The notes beneath the pieces are model-generated. The model was not told the DNA's origin and did not search any database. It saw nothing but the letters and a program-made list of their open reading frames with translations. Position numbers and translations under genes: made by a program. DNA of 64,000 bases from Branchiostoma floridae (lineage: Eukaryota > Chordata > Leptocardii > Amphioxiformes > Branchiostomatidae), in NCBI RefSeq assembly GCF_000003815.2, contig NW_023365713.1:58252-122251 (forward strand), in the 5' to 3' direction. Below, one piece after another: positions 42,801 through 53,726 of the stretch (its first letter is position 1; each line of letters opens with the position of its first letter).

Positions 42801-45800
42801 ATTGCATGGGCGGTGTCTGAAAGAAGATACATGAGATTGGCCTGATCAGCTTGAGTGATCTGATCAGGTGGCAAAGTACTGACGGCGACGACATCAAACT
42901 GCACGACAAAACCAGGGCCAGAACGGGTTTTTGTGTTTTTCGAAGTCTTAGAGGAGCCTCCACAGTCGACGTTGATGTTCTCAATGTTGCCTGATCCCGA
43001 AGTTGCTGCTTCACCGAGGGTGTTGAACAGACTTTCGAACATCTGTTGGATTGCAGCAACGTTGCTTTGGCAGTCTCCGTCATAGTAGAAATCCACTTCG
43101 CTTTTCATCCTAGGAAAGCCAAAAAAATATGCCCCTGGAAAACAAATATGTCACCCCTTGTCAGATCAGCTCATAAACTCATTAAAGAAATAAGGTAATC
43201 TGGACACTAATATTGAGCTTAAAATATGTATATTGAAAGTAGTTGATTTAGTCGTGAAATTAATTTCATTGATCTCAAAAAGGACTAATGATGTCACCTG
43301 AGTGTCATTTTGTTTTTAAGCTGACAATATCATCACGGAGAATCAAAATTGGGCGATTACATCGAATAATAAATGAATCATCTACCATGAAGGTTTGTTT
43401 TTCTGCAGTTTTTTTTAAACATCACTTAACCTATGCATATATTGAATCTTCTCTCAAAAGTTAATGGTTAGCGTTTAGACCAGAGGACAGAGGTCATGGT
43501 CAACAGATTTGTTTGTAATTGAGCTATTGACAACAGAGAAAAGTCGCTTACGAGAACAGTCCGGCCATGGAGCATCTTCGCTCAATCTCTCTGGGCAGCT
43601 TGACCGTCCGACCTCATGCCACTGACCCTCCTCATCACAGGTGTAACCGTCCGCAGGTTCGCAGGCAAAGTCGTATTGGGCGGTACAGGCGACAGTGCAA
43701 AATCTGCCTCCGGTTGAAACAGCAGCGCAGGTCGCAGACCCGTGCTCTGGTGGCCCATAGTCCTCACTGCATGGGGCTGTGGAGATGGATTGGTAGAACA
43801 TCATAATTAGCTCATCATCGTTCATGAGGAGTTACTGTATCTTATACTCACTGAATTTGACAATCTGTGCCTCCATGATATTCATCTTATACAACCCACG
43901 TTACGTTTGATAAAATGGAACACAATTTGTTTGCAGATTGATAAGCTGGGGGGTAGGACAACATGACACTGAAAACATATGTAATGTCTTACCGACTTCA
44001 CAGTTGTCACCCTTGAATCCACTTTGGCATTGACAAGTGTAGTTTCCGCTTCCATCAAGGCAAATTCCTCCATTCTCACAAGGGTTGGATCGGCAGTTAT
44101 CAGCATCTGTAAGAGCAAATATTTACAACCATTAGCATTACCAAATGAATTATATAACTTTTCTAAAAAGATACGATAGCCACATCATATAAAGGTGCAA
44201 TTATGCTGTTGGACGTTACTTTGCAGAATAATCATAAGATTCTGCAAAGTACGTACCAGCGCATGAGAAGCCATCAGCACCCAGGTCGTATCCGTCTCTA
44301 CAAGAGCAGCGGTAGCTCCCGGTCATGTCAATACAGATGTGATCACATGGGCCCGTTCCTGAGTTGTCCAGACACTCATCAACATCTGAAAATATAGCAA
44401 AAAGTCAACATTTAAAGTACCGACACTATATGCAAGTCGACCAATGTACGTAAAAACGTTGCGGGAGGATCTACGGTCTTAATTTACATACTTTGTTTGA
44501 TTACATGGTTGCACGCAACTTTCTTGATAATTAAATAAAAGTTGCAGAAAAAAAAACATTGATGTTTCTTTTATGTATTGTGAAAAAGTTATAACATACC
44601 TTTGCACTCGTGCTGGTCTTCCTTGAGTTCAAATCCAAACTTACACTGGCAGCCGTAACTTCCCGGGGAATTGTGGCAGATGCCGTTGTGATAGTCACAG
44701 GGACCCTGTCCACCATAGGTGTCGCACTCATTCACGTCTGAAATTAAACAAACGATGAAAAATGGGTCAAAATTAAAAAAAAACTATTGGTCTTTATCCT
44801 CTTTACTGTAAACAGACACTTTACAAGTGCACCTATTAAAATAAAACAGAAGATAAAAGACTAGAACATACATTGGATGTGTGTTCGAATGTTGTAAAGT
44901 GAATGTCTTTATTGAGACAAACTCTCAGAGTCTAACACTAGCAGCCCAGGGGCTGAATTGTTGTTAGACTTTACAATTACATACATGGTGTTAGACTAGG
45001 CATGCATATACAAATCAGCATACAATAGAATAAAATAGTATTATTAATCGAACAGTAAAAGGCAAGCTAGATAATAGTAAGGTGTTTGGCGACACGTACT
45101 AGTTTTCTAGCTTCATTTAGATCTTTGATCCTTTATCCTTTTATAATCACAATACTGCCTCCAACTTGAATCTACCTGTTTCGCAGTCATCACCGGTCCA
45201 TCCTGGTACACAGATGCAGTTGTACCTGTTGATCAGATTCTCGCAGGTTCCTCCATTGTGGCACGGATCGCTTGCGCATTCGTCAATTTCTGACACAAAA
45301 TAAAAATGTTACATGAAATTAAACGCCAGTTAAACTTGAATCTACGTGATACTACGATAATCATAACACAAGAATATGCCGTGGAACATTAGATCAATAT
45401 TTCAGATAATACATGTGAAGCCAAATGCCGAGGAATAATCTTGATGTATTTTGCAAACATTTTTATCACTTCACTATAGTCTTCTTAAACAGAAACTTGT
45501 TTCGAATAGGTGACTGACAATGATAGTATGTGTAATGCTTGAAATTAACTTTCATGCATTACCAATCAGGGTAAAAATATCAAATTTCTATTAATTTCTA
45601 AGACCCAAACATATTTAATACTAAATGTAGATTCACTTCATTTCATCGGGTGTCAACTCACCAATGCAGTTCGTTGACCCAGACAGCCGGTATCCATCAC
45701 GGCAGGAACATCTGTAACTTCCGTCAGTGTTCTCACAGACGTGGTCGCAGTCTCCACGTCCGTTGTTCCTATCACATTCGTCTATATCTGTGTAGGACGA

Positions 45801-47722
45801 AATGAAAACTTTTAACTTCAAATGATTTCGATAAAATAATCATCGTCCATTGTCCGTTACTAAGACTAGCAAGCCCCTTCATTGACTTGATTCTGTGTTG
45901 ACTAATACATGTAACAGACTTCATGTCTGTACATAGTCAGTACAATTACTTATACGTGAAAATATAGTATAGAGATTCTTCAAAGAAAACATGATTGATT
46001 AATAAATACTGTTGATGTCAAGTCTTTTGCCGGCATGCTACGCCAATCATCTGATATTATTTTGATGTGACCAAATGTAATTCTCTTGGCAGATCATGGG
46101 ATCATCATACCGGTTTGACACAGAGCCCCGATAGTTTCCCTGCAGTCTAGATCATTCCATCCTGTGAAGTCAGTCTCCCTTCTATACTCTCCACAGTCCT
46201 CGCCGTCCTTGTTGTTTGGCTCTCCTGGTGCCCAGTTACGGTAACTCAGACTAGATCCATCAGACCATCGCCACGTACCCTCGCTCTAAAAGTCAGAGGG
46301 ACGCAATAAATGAATAGAAAATCACAGATAGCTAAATACACCTGAAAGTCAAACAAGCCGATTGGATTTTGCTAACTAAGATATTTTGCTAATTGTATGG
46401 CGAAGGAAATATCATTTATGATATGCATAATCAACCTTTAATGTGAATGCAAGTGCTAGATGCAAATCTCCTTGATACCTGTCTATCAGTGCAGCCAATC
46501 CAATAGTTGTCACCACCAGCATCATCTGCCAGGTTCGCCAGGAAGCTGTGCTGGTAGGATGATGTGACAATTGCGAGATGCCCACCATAATCAGAACGAC
46601 ACTTCCCTTGAGCCTGGTCGTAGTTGTAGCTGGTCGTAGTTGTAGTTGTAACCGCCCTGAAGCGGTAGCCTTGATAATCCCTTGTTACGTCTCCACAACC
46701 TTTTGAAAAATGGCACCGATGGGAATTTGGTGTCTTTCTTTGCACAATCAGTAATGATTCGTACCTGCTGACATTTCACTATCTATCAGAGGCATTTTTC
46801 ATAGCTTCTCACTGGCATGTCTCTGTAGCTGATGTAGGTGGACCTTGCTTTAGTGACAAGAACACAATTCCAAACGTAGCTAGTTTGGCAAAAGTGCCAC
46901 CTACGTATGCCTAACTCAGAAGCTCTTAGGGAGACGTCTGATCGGCATGAAGACGTAAACAGGTGAGAATCATTACTGGCTGTATAAAAAAAACTTCACC
47001 ATCCAATGGTCTAACAACCCGATGGAATTATTCACGGAAATTGTACAGATCTTGATTCCTGTTTAAAGGGGGAATCTAGTTCAGAAATTTGCCCTGCACG
47101 CAAATGTCAAACTCGGTTTGCAAGAGACTTATGCTTCCGCTAGTTGCCGGAACGTTAGTGACAATAGTGTGTTGAAATTGGGTTTTTGTGAATAGCTAAA
47201 CAAACGACAATAGTATCAAATATATTACCTCATCCTATCACCAGACAAAACCCTGTATTTCAGTTTTGCAAGTAAAGGCATAGATTAGCATCTATTTTTT
47301 TAACAAAAACATACAGAACAAGGACAAGTATTGGATAAAGGAGAATTCTTTTTACACAACCTGTGGTTACTTACATGACTTACGTTTCGATGTCTCTCAG
47401 ACACCTTCGTAAGAGCTTCATCCTATATTTTACCAACGGTCTAAGACAATTTTTGGACCATATATTCACAATGTACAACCCCTTCTTGTGTTATCTTCAA
47501 AAGTCAGGCACAAAAACCGACCCTTGCAGTTCCAGAAAAGCCACTAGCAGCGCCAAAGCTACAAAACTGTCATGAGCTATCTACAACATAAACCAGGGCG
47601 GTCGGTTGCTAGGGAGAACTCACGGATAAACACACAAACTAGCCTTCATAGCGAAGAAAAAAAATACCTCGTCCGACCAGTAGAAGCACCGCTGCCAACT
47701 CGATGACAATGATAGCCTGCAT
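39683..47722 (-). CDS. Gene 3: secreted C-type lectin/EGF/Sushi/GCC2/TSP3/CBM14 mosaic protein (17 coding exons)
   Basis: Exons in transcript order are 47722-47668, 46699-46479, 46285-46111, 45787-45662, 45289-45176, 44737-44600, 44385-44257, 44106-43993, 43776-43552, 43134-42771, 42539-42418, 42277-42113, 41928-41864, 41646-41536, 41001-40894, 40706-40544 and 39858-39683. They total 2571 nt, an open frame of 856 residues. Order is signal peptide, C-type lectin domain, five EGFs, Sushi, linker, GCC2/GCC3, thrombospondin block, CBM14. It is like gene 2 with four fewer EGFs, but its Sushi, linker and first type 3 exon are lineage A, like gene 1. A 100-N gap lies in the intron between the two linker exons; both flanking splice sites are intact. 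Confidence 0.9.
39859..40543 (-). other. Gene 3 last coding intron
   Basis: A ~690-bp intron between the type 3 and CBM14 exons, AT-rich, with nothing recognisable beyond a short C-run at 40503-40514. Confidence 0.5.
40544..41928 (-). CDS. Gene 3 thrombospondin block (four exons)
   Basis: Exons in transcript order are 41928-41864, 41646-41536, 41001-40894 and 40706-40544. They encode the thrombospondin-type EGF ([34 protein letters not shown]), [12 protein letters not shown], and type 3 repeats [29 protein letters not shown] and [20 protein letters not shown]. The same calcium-binding truncated wire as in the other genes, with the same phases. Confidence 0.93.
42113..42277 (-). CDS. Gene 3 GCC2/GCC3 exon
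   Basis: Encodes [31 protein letters not shown] and [18 protein letters not shown]. Length 165 nt, phase 1-1. Confidence 0.93.
42418..43134 (-). CDS. Gene 3 SVEP1-like linker domain (two exons, lineage A)
   Basis: Exons 43134-42771 and 42539-42418. It starts [20 protein letters not shown], lacks the extra cysteine of genes 2 and 4 ([13 protein letters not shown]), and ends with [20 protein letters not shown] and NFSAYC. Phases 1 to 2 and 2 to 1. Confidence 0.9.
42566..42665. other. Assembly gap (100 N)
   Basis: Exactly 100 Ns inside a gene 3 intron. The round length suggests a gap of unknown true size, so this intron may contain more sequence. Confidence 0.99.
43552..43776 (-). CDS. Gene 3 shared Sushi exon (lineage A)
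   Basis: 225 nt, phase 1-1, from [17 protein letters not shown] to [15 protein letters not shown], very close to the gene 1 exon at 10724-10948. Confidence 0.92.
43993..44737 (-). CDS. Gene 3 shared EGF trio (three exons)
   Basis: Exons 44737-44600, 44385-44257 and 44106-43993 (138, 129, 114 nt) encode [40 protein letters not shown] and [20 protein letters not shown] modules. Order, sizes and phase are as in genes 1 and 2. Confidence 0.93.
44738..45175 (-). other. Gene 3 intron between EGF exons
   Basis: An AT-rich intron with no recognisable feature besides AATAAA-like runs. Confidence 0.5.
45176..45787 (-). CDS. Gene 3 EGF exons 1-2
   Basis: Exon 45787-45662 encodes [20 protein letters not shown] and ends [10 protein letters not shown], like the gene 2 exons at 26065/26623. 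Exon 45289-45176 encodes [20 protein letters not shown] and ends GWTGDDCE, like the tandem pair in gene 1. Gene 3 thus combines head EGFs seen separately in genes 1 and 2. Confidence 0.92.
46111..46699 (-). CDS. Gene 3 C-type lectin domain (two exons)
   Basis: Exon 46699-46479 encodes [16 protein letters not shown], a run of six threonines, then [14 protein letters not shown] and YWIGC. Exon 46285-46111 encodes [20 protein letters not shown] and GWNDLDC. EPN plus WND are the intact calcium- and mannose-type sugar-binding motifs. A tandem duplication (ACAACTACAACTACGACCAG, twice) lies near 46610-46655. Confidence 0.93.
47668..47722 (-). CDS. Gene 3 signal peptide exon
   Basis: Encodes [18 protein letters not shown]. 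The acceptor ATTTCAG gives a 16-nt UTR (47738-47723) before the ATG, as in gene 2. The donor is GTATTT, a weak match. Confidence 0.82.
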
Positions 47723-48058
47723 ACCTATTCCTGTGTGCCTGAAATGCAACGGTTTCGTTGTTGGGATACAAATATTTTGAAGTTTCCATTGGACAAAAGA
47801 CACTAAAACAACATTCATTGTTTCACTAAGTCACTGCAAGTAAATTTTATGGACGGCAACATATAATTGGAACGCTCTCGAGAAAGAAAAAAGATTTACT
47901 AAAAATTGTGCTATAATTTTCATATTAACACTGTAAACCTTGTACCTATAATTGAAATGATCAAACATCTACCAAGCTCCACGGGTCGCTGAAAAGGAAT
48001 TTCAAGTACCTATAAGTAGAGTTAGATTGTGACCAAGGGTCCACGGCCAGCTTAGTCT

Positions 48059-48574
48059 TTAACCTTTCTGGCATTTATCTGTCTCCTTTGGCAATTTTTT
48101 TACTATTTTTCTAGCGACCGGTGAGCATTGTAAAAGCTGATAAAACATTGCATTGGCATCAAAAACAACAATTTCCAACGCAAACTTAACTTTATAATGA
48201 TCAAACAAAAATTTTGATGCATGGACATTTCTATGACAAATAAATTTCAATTGATGACTACATGGTAGCATATCCACACATGTCATGCAAAATGTCTTTG
48301 TCTGCAAACCTGTGACTTTGATGAATATTTCTAGTTCTACATGATCTGTGATTATTAGAAAATATTTGTTTTCATCTAAGTAACAAATATCGTTTTCTAA
48401 TAGATCATTAGAAGATATCAATTTGCGCAAACGTGATATAGTAGCTTTCATCATTGTGCACATGAAAAACATAGTTTCATTGCAGTGGTATGCACTGAAG
48501 TGCTGTATTTTGCCATAGAAAAAATAATAATATTTGGGACAATTAAAGCTGATGACGTTATCCATACGGCCCAA
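48059..48574 (-). CDS. Unassigned 171-codon ORF inside the gene 3 5'UTR intron
   Basis: An uninterrupted ATG-to-stop frame of 171 codons on the minus strand, with clustered cysteines (CMTCVDMLPCSHQLKFIC) and a basic C-terminus. I do not recognise it. It has no signal peptide and no splice relationship to gene 3. The base composition is AT-rich like the surrounding intron, so it may be chance or a decayed insertion. Confidence 0.25.
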   Translation of the reverse strand: MGRMDNVISFNCPKYYYFFYGKIQHFSAYHCNETMFFMCTMMKATISRLRKLISSNDLLENDICYLDENKYFLIITDHVELEIFIKVTGLQTKTFCMTCVDMLPCSHQLKFICHRNVHASKFLFDHYKVKFALEIVVFDANAMFYQLLQCSPVARKIVKKLPKETDKCQKG

Positions 48575-49773
48575 AAATCAGACTTGGAATTCTTGCATGC
48601 CACGGCTGCATTCTCTCTCAATTCATTAATAAAAAAATAAAAACAATGGAATTTCAAAATGCAATTTAGCCAAATAAATAAAACTGTCCTTGAATAAAGG
48701 TACTAAAACAAAACAGCACAATGTATCATTGAATAACAAAGAATAGTAAGATTTAACAATGACCGTCCTTCCTGATAACATTATGTTTATTGTCGATAAA
48801 TTCACCAACAGTGACTATAAGCACAAATATAGCTAAACAAACGTCAGTTACCGGGGCCTAATGTCTATTGCCTATCAATATACATTAACATTGATGTCTT
48901 TCTTTACTGCCTTATCTTACCATAGATGATTGACGCAGTGCGGTCATTTAAATGTTATGAGACAAAAGAAAACAGCAGATCTCACAACTGAATTTTCGTA
49001 AAGAGGATGTATCAATGCGCCGTGCCACAAAATCAATGCGGTAAATTTTAAATGATGTAAAATAAGTATTTCGAATGGCACATCATCGAATTATATCAGT
49101 TTCAGTCCCAAATTATATAAATTGTGTTGCCGCTGCATTAAACCTATACTTCACGACTAATTCGGGATGTTTTGAGAATAGGATTTTTTTAAATATTTCA
49201 AGAAAAAAATGCAATTACAGACGACTAATGGCGACTGTATTACAGTCTGATTAACTAGATAACTTTAGGAAATAGGCAGAACAGACAGATACAGGCAGAT
49301 GACGATTTTGTAAATAGCACCACGTTTGGAAAACCGAAGATACATTAGAACCGGAATTTTATCGGAATGAACATTACTTGCATAATTTCCTGTCATTCAA
49401 AATGAATTTTTGGATTACAATCCGAGTACATTTTAAACATTTTGAGCCCATTTCCTTTCTAGAATGCGTGTAAAATGCTAACACCTCTGCTGTAGCGTTG
49501 TAATTCTTTTTTTAGAATGCAGGTAGATCGTACTTCCAATGTCCTTTGATACTTTTTAACTTCAAATGCGCCCCGAAAGTTAAGCAATGTAAGCAATAGT
49601 ATAAGCAATGTAACGTTCTTGGTGTCAGCAAGACATTCGAACGGTCCATAAGAATGTATACATATATGAAATCATTATAAGCCATAAATCCATCCTGAAA
49701 CAGAACAAGATATGACTATACTATCATCGAGATTACAAACATGGAAGATGGTGATAATAAAAACATATCCTAC

Positions 49774-49880
49774 CTTCTCACAGACGTGTCAGAAGACCCT
49801 GTCGCGTGGCTCTCACCGAGCCTCCTGCTGTTGGAGCAAAATCGCCCTCCTAAATACTCATCAGAAGTGTAAAACCTACG
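49774..49880 (-). promoter_or_regulatory. Putative gene 3 promoter and non-coding first exon
   Basis: On the minus strand a TATA-like TATTTA (49856-49851) precedes CTCCAACAGCAGG and the hairpin GGCTC-GGTGA-GAGCC (49822-49808). A donor (GAAG|GTAGGA) lies at 49774/49773. A ~40-bp core is identical to gene 2 at 20079-20116. It would splice ~2 kb to the acceptor at 47739. Confidence 0.7.
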
Positions 49881-50159
49881 GGGAAATGTCTCCGGACGGG
49901 AAATTGTATATGTGCACATAACTTAAACCACAAGTACCCATATGTTGTAAACGTCATGCATTTTTCTTGCTCTAAGGCTTGAGAAAATTTATTAAACACT
50001 TGAATGTTTAATAGTCCTAGCTAACAGAATGGCATTGTCATGTTGCCAGACATGATTCGAGGTGCATGGTATGCGATGAATAAAATTCTCAACTATCAAG
50101 AAAAAGGGAGGGAATACTTTTATGATATGGAAATTAAATGCATAGATCTACGTCCTGCA

Positions 50160-52020
50160 TGTGACAGAGGCTGGCGTTGTTAGTATTGCTCATAGCTTAA
50201 CCGTTAAGTATGGAGGTTTCAATTAGTGTTTGTTGTTTACCAAGCTAGTGTAGATTGTGTAGCTATATGGCAGAATCCAGATGTTTGCAATACAAAAGGT
50301 TACAAATTGTTTTATAATCTGTACCAACGTCCTGTGTATCAAGTATTGGGACCTTGCAATACTTGCATTCAATAAATTTACACGTTGAGCAGTGTTTACA
50401 AACCTATTGTAGAATTTGCAACGATATGACAGTATCCAGATGTTTGCAATATAAAAAGGTTACAAATGTTTTTATAATATATGTACCTACGTCTTGACTC
50501 TTGAGTATTTAGTATAGGGCCTTGGTATCATATTTTAGAATAAAATTGAACCTCCCAGTGGTGTGTACAAACCTATTGTAGAATGTGTAATGAAATAACA
50601 AAATCATCCAGATGTTTGGAGTAGAAAAGGTTACATATATTTTTTTCATAATATGGGCGTACGTCCTAGATGTGTGTTTTGATAAATTGCTTTAATTTTG
50701 CAGAAGAGTGCAGAGTGTCTTTAACGTTTTATATCCTGAACTGAAACATTTGGACTAGGGGTACGTAACAGTTCAATGAAGACGTGGATACTTATCATAT
50801 ATATAGGTACATACAAGGTGACCTTTTGCTTATGTATTTAGCATATACGAGTCTAACTATTCCAAAACATCCAGCTCGGTGAGTCTCAGCCTAAAGACAG
50901 CGTCAGCAGTCAAGCCATAGTTATCGTTTATCAAGCTATCGTAGAATATAATACGATCCAGATGTTTAGCTATTAAGAATGGTATCTGATATATATATAT
51001 AATTATCTAGTACGCCTTTGCCATCAAGTATATGACCACCGCCATCCTGCATGGTATTCAACCACTATTGTAGAATGTATGATGATATGTCAGGATCCAG
51101 ATGTTTGTAATACAAAAGATTACAAAGTTTTTTTTTTTTATATATATAAAAAGTTTCGTCCTGTATGTTAGCATGTTGCCACTGCCATCCTATTATGCAA
51201 TAAAATTCAACCTTTGAGCGGTGTTTACAAACCTATTGTGGACATGTAGCCAAATGGCATGGTCAGGATATTTGCAATACAAAAACGTTACAAACTGTTT
51301 TATAATCTGTACCTACGCCTGGGTATCAAGTGTGGGGCCCTTGCGATGCTTGTATTCAATATAATTTAACCCTTGAGCGGTGTTTACCAACCTCTTGTGG
51401 AATTTGTAGCACTAGCGATATGACAGGATCCAGATGTTTGCAAGACAGAAATGCTACACGTGTTTTTGGAATGATATTTACATACGTCTTGACTACTCTT
51501 GGGTATCAGGTAAGGGGCCTGATATAGATGTGTCTGCCATCTACTTGTTCTTCTATATTAGTCAGGACTGTGAGGTGTAGATAAATGGAATGATATATCA
51601 TTTGCACTACAATTGTATCATCAGACTAAAGCATTTGTAACGTGTAATATTGCAAACATCTGGTCCTTGGCATATTCCTAGGTTCCACAAAAGGTCTGCA
51701 AACACTCAAAGACGACAGTGCCTTATATTTCATACCTAAAACGTTTGTACATGTTACAGATACATGTGAATTGTTTACTCAACAGTGCATGTCCATCACA
51801 TTTGTAATATCTTTATGAAAATATCTGAATCATGTCATATTACGTTTCACAGTCTGCAAACAATGTTCAAAGGTTGAATGTTACATAGGCCAATTGCTAA
51901 CACTAGGGTAGCAATGGCGATGTAATTCATATCCAGGACGCAGACCCATGTTATAAAACAATTTGTAACATTTTGTATTACAAGCATCTGGGTCCTGTCA
52001 TATTGGGAGTGTAAACACCA
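50160..52020 (-). repeat. ~155-bp satellite array upstream of gene 3 (inverted)
   Basis: Reverse complements of the 18.4-19.7 kb units recur: ATCCAGATGTTTGCAATAC, AAAGGTTACAAA, GTACCTACGTCCT and AACCTATTGTAGAAT, at about 50278, 50434, 50608, 51090, 51260 and 51425, and more diverged copies to 52000. Some units near 51650-52000 appear in plus orientation, so the array is mixed. It begins ~300 bp upstream of the gene 3 promoter. Confidence 0.85.
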
Positions 52021-52056
52021 CTCACAATGGGATATTATTTCTTCTTCTATCTCCAG

Positions 52057-52245
52057 ACACCTCTCACTCTGACGTGACTCCTGCCTAATCGGAAACACAT
52101 TGGAAGCTGACTTCTATCATTTTTTTTAAATTTTTCCTCATGGAACACGTTTAGCTGTTGATTTTTATAAAAAGAAACAAATGCGTCACATACGCAGCCA
52201 TTCATGCTCCTATAATGAAGACTGAGGAAACAAATAAAAGCACCT
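52057..52245 (+). pseudogene. Relic thrombospondin terminal exon, copy 2
   Basis: After TTCTATCTCCAG the frame reads DTSHSDVTPA then TAA at 52086. UTR homology to the copy at 53153 follows (ACGCAGCCATTCATGCT, AATAAA at 52233). It is isolated from any upstream exon except satellite DNA. Confidence 0.7.
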
Positions 52246-52403
52246 CCAAAATACCTACTTGTGTTGGTTTCCTTTATTTCATTTTGAATTGGAAGAGGTT
52301 TCAATATGCACGTTGTATATATAGAGAGAGGGAGAGAGAGAAAATACATTAATTGCATGAACTTCATTAATAATTAATAAAGTCAAAGTCAAATAATATG
52401 AAT

Positions 52404-52449
52404 GGCATCGCTGTAGCGTAATGGTAAAGTATCTGACCCATAATCCGGA
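52404..52449 (+). other. tRNA-like 5' half (possible SINE head)
   Basis: GTAGCGTAATGG resembles a pol III A box, and CTGACCCATAATCCGG resembles a tRNA anticodon arm with CAT in the loop. No B box or T arm follows, since thrombospondin-like coding sequence starts within ~30 nt. It is read as the broken head of a tRNA-derived SINE or a tRNA pseudogene. Confidence 0.4.
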
Positions 52450-52475
52450 ACTCCATAGTCCTCCAGCATGCCTAG

Positions 52476-53184
52476 ACCTTGTGCCTTTTGGAAAGAGCCT
52501 GTACGAAGGCAGCCGCCTTGTGGTGGACTCAGGTGACGTTCAGGACGCCTCTCTCCGCGGAGGCCGCCTCGGGGTGTACTGTTACTCCCAGGAGAACGTC
52601 ATCTGGTCCGATCTCGTCACCAAGTGCGATGGTAAGAACTACTCAAAGGCTAAAGACAAGGTCGTTCAGAATATCAGAAACATATTTGGTACTTTAAATG
52701 TACGTCTAGTTTCTGGACAGATGTAATCATTTTTACGTTTTTAAGAAAAAAATCCTAAATATGCTGAACGTAAGATATATTATCTTGCTCCTGCAAGTGA
52801 CTGCAATTTATATGACTTGTTCTGTTTTCTGACGACATCATCTCCTAGAAACCTAAAGAAGTTATAATGGCAACAAAACTGTGCAATAAAAAGTTCAATG
52901 ATTCTTAAATAACCTTCATGCTGAGTGGTAGACATGGTTGAGTCACATTTTTGTAACCAAATCGTTTGAATCTGATTACCTCTTACTAGTGCCATACTTT
53001 AAAGCACATGGTCATTTAGAACCTACTTTTTGTCAAAAATGTGCGCAAAATTTTGCAACCTCTTGCGTTTGTAATTGCCTTGGATATTAATATATATATA
53101 TATATATATATATCTTACCCATGTTAATGGTTGGTGCTGTTTTATTTTGCAGACACTTCTCCTCCTGACATGACATCTGCCTGA
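52476..53184 (+). pseudogene. Orphan thrombospondin C-terminal domain exons
   Basis: Exon ~52476-52631 encodes [13 protein letters not shown], then [20 protein letters not shown] and WSDLVTKCD, unmistakably the end of the thrombospondin C-terminal lectin-like domain. Donor GTAAGA is intact. It splices in phase 1 to 53153-53184, giving DTSPPDMTSA and TGA. The 5' exon border has no convincing acceptor (candidates 52458, 52466, 52475) and no upstream thrombospondin exons are in the ~2 kb before it. It is probably a fragment left by duplication or insertion. A distant upstream exon cannot be excluded. Confidence 0.8.
53090..53113 (+). repeat. (AT)n microsatellite
   Basis: A short TA dinucleotide run in the intron of the orphan thrombospondin exons. 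Confidence 0.9.
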
Positions 53185-53395
53185 TCGGAGACAAACATCC
53201 TAACAGGACGACGGAAACATGATGGGGGATGTGACGTCTACCATCTTCCTTTATCTTTCTTTATAACACGTTGAGTAATAACGGTTTCCCAGAAGGGGAA
53301 TTCAAGACTAGTGCGTAAGATACGCAGCCATTTATGCTTACATACTCAAGACTCAAGAAAGTAAAAATAAAGAACATCTTTAAAATACATAATTG
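53185..53395 (+). other. 3'UTR of the orphan thrombospondin tail
   Basis: Sequence after the TGA is shared with the two relic copies (ACGCAGCCATTTATGCT, GAAAGTAAAAATAAAG). AATAAA lies at 53366-53371, so the tail retained a complete 3' end. Confidence 0.65.
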
Positions 53396-53726
53396 TGTGG
53401 ATTGTGATGTCACCTTAGACTTAATACACAAGATTAAAAAGTGATAACATAGCTTGCAAGTACCTTGTTACTAAAATACCATTGAAAAAAGTTGGTCAAA
53501 CCTAATAACTACACTACATTCAAGGCCATTATCAACATAAAAAACAAACAAAAAATCTGTCGTCAAAAGCAATAATCATCATACCTAAATAAATCTCGAA
53601 GTATCATAGAAATTAAAATGCATAAAATATCATACCTTCGGAAAAGGCACTCAAGCCGGCCAAAAGTATGGATTTGACGGTTTAATCTGGGAATATTTCT
53701 CTAAAATGCTGTCAAAGGATTATTAA

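Noticed and set aside
50875-50920. CAGCTCGGTGAGTCTCAGCC resembling the 5'UTR hairpin
   Set aside because: It lacks the matching GAGCC arm, the TATA box and the donor; the resemblance is limited to CTCGGTGAG.
52399-52475. A functional tRNA-Met gene
   Set aside because: No T arm, B box or acceptor-stem complement follows the anticodon-like arm.
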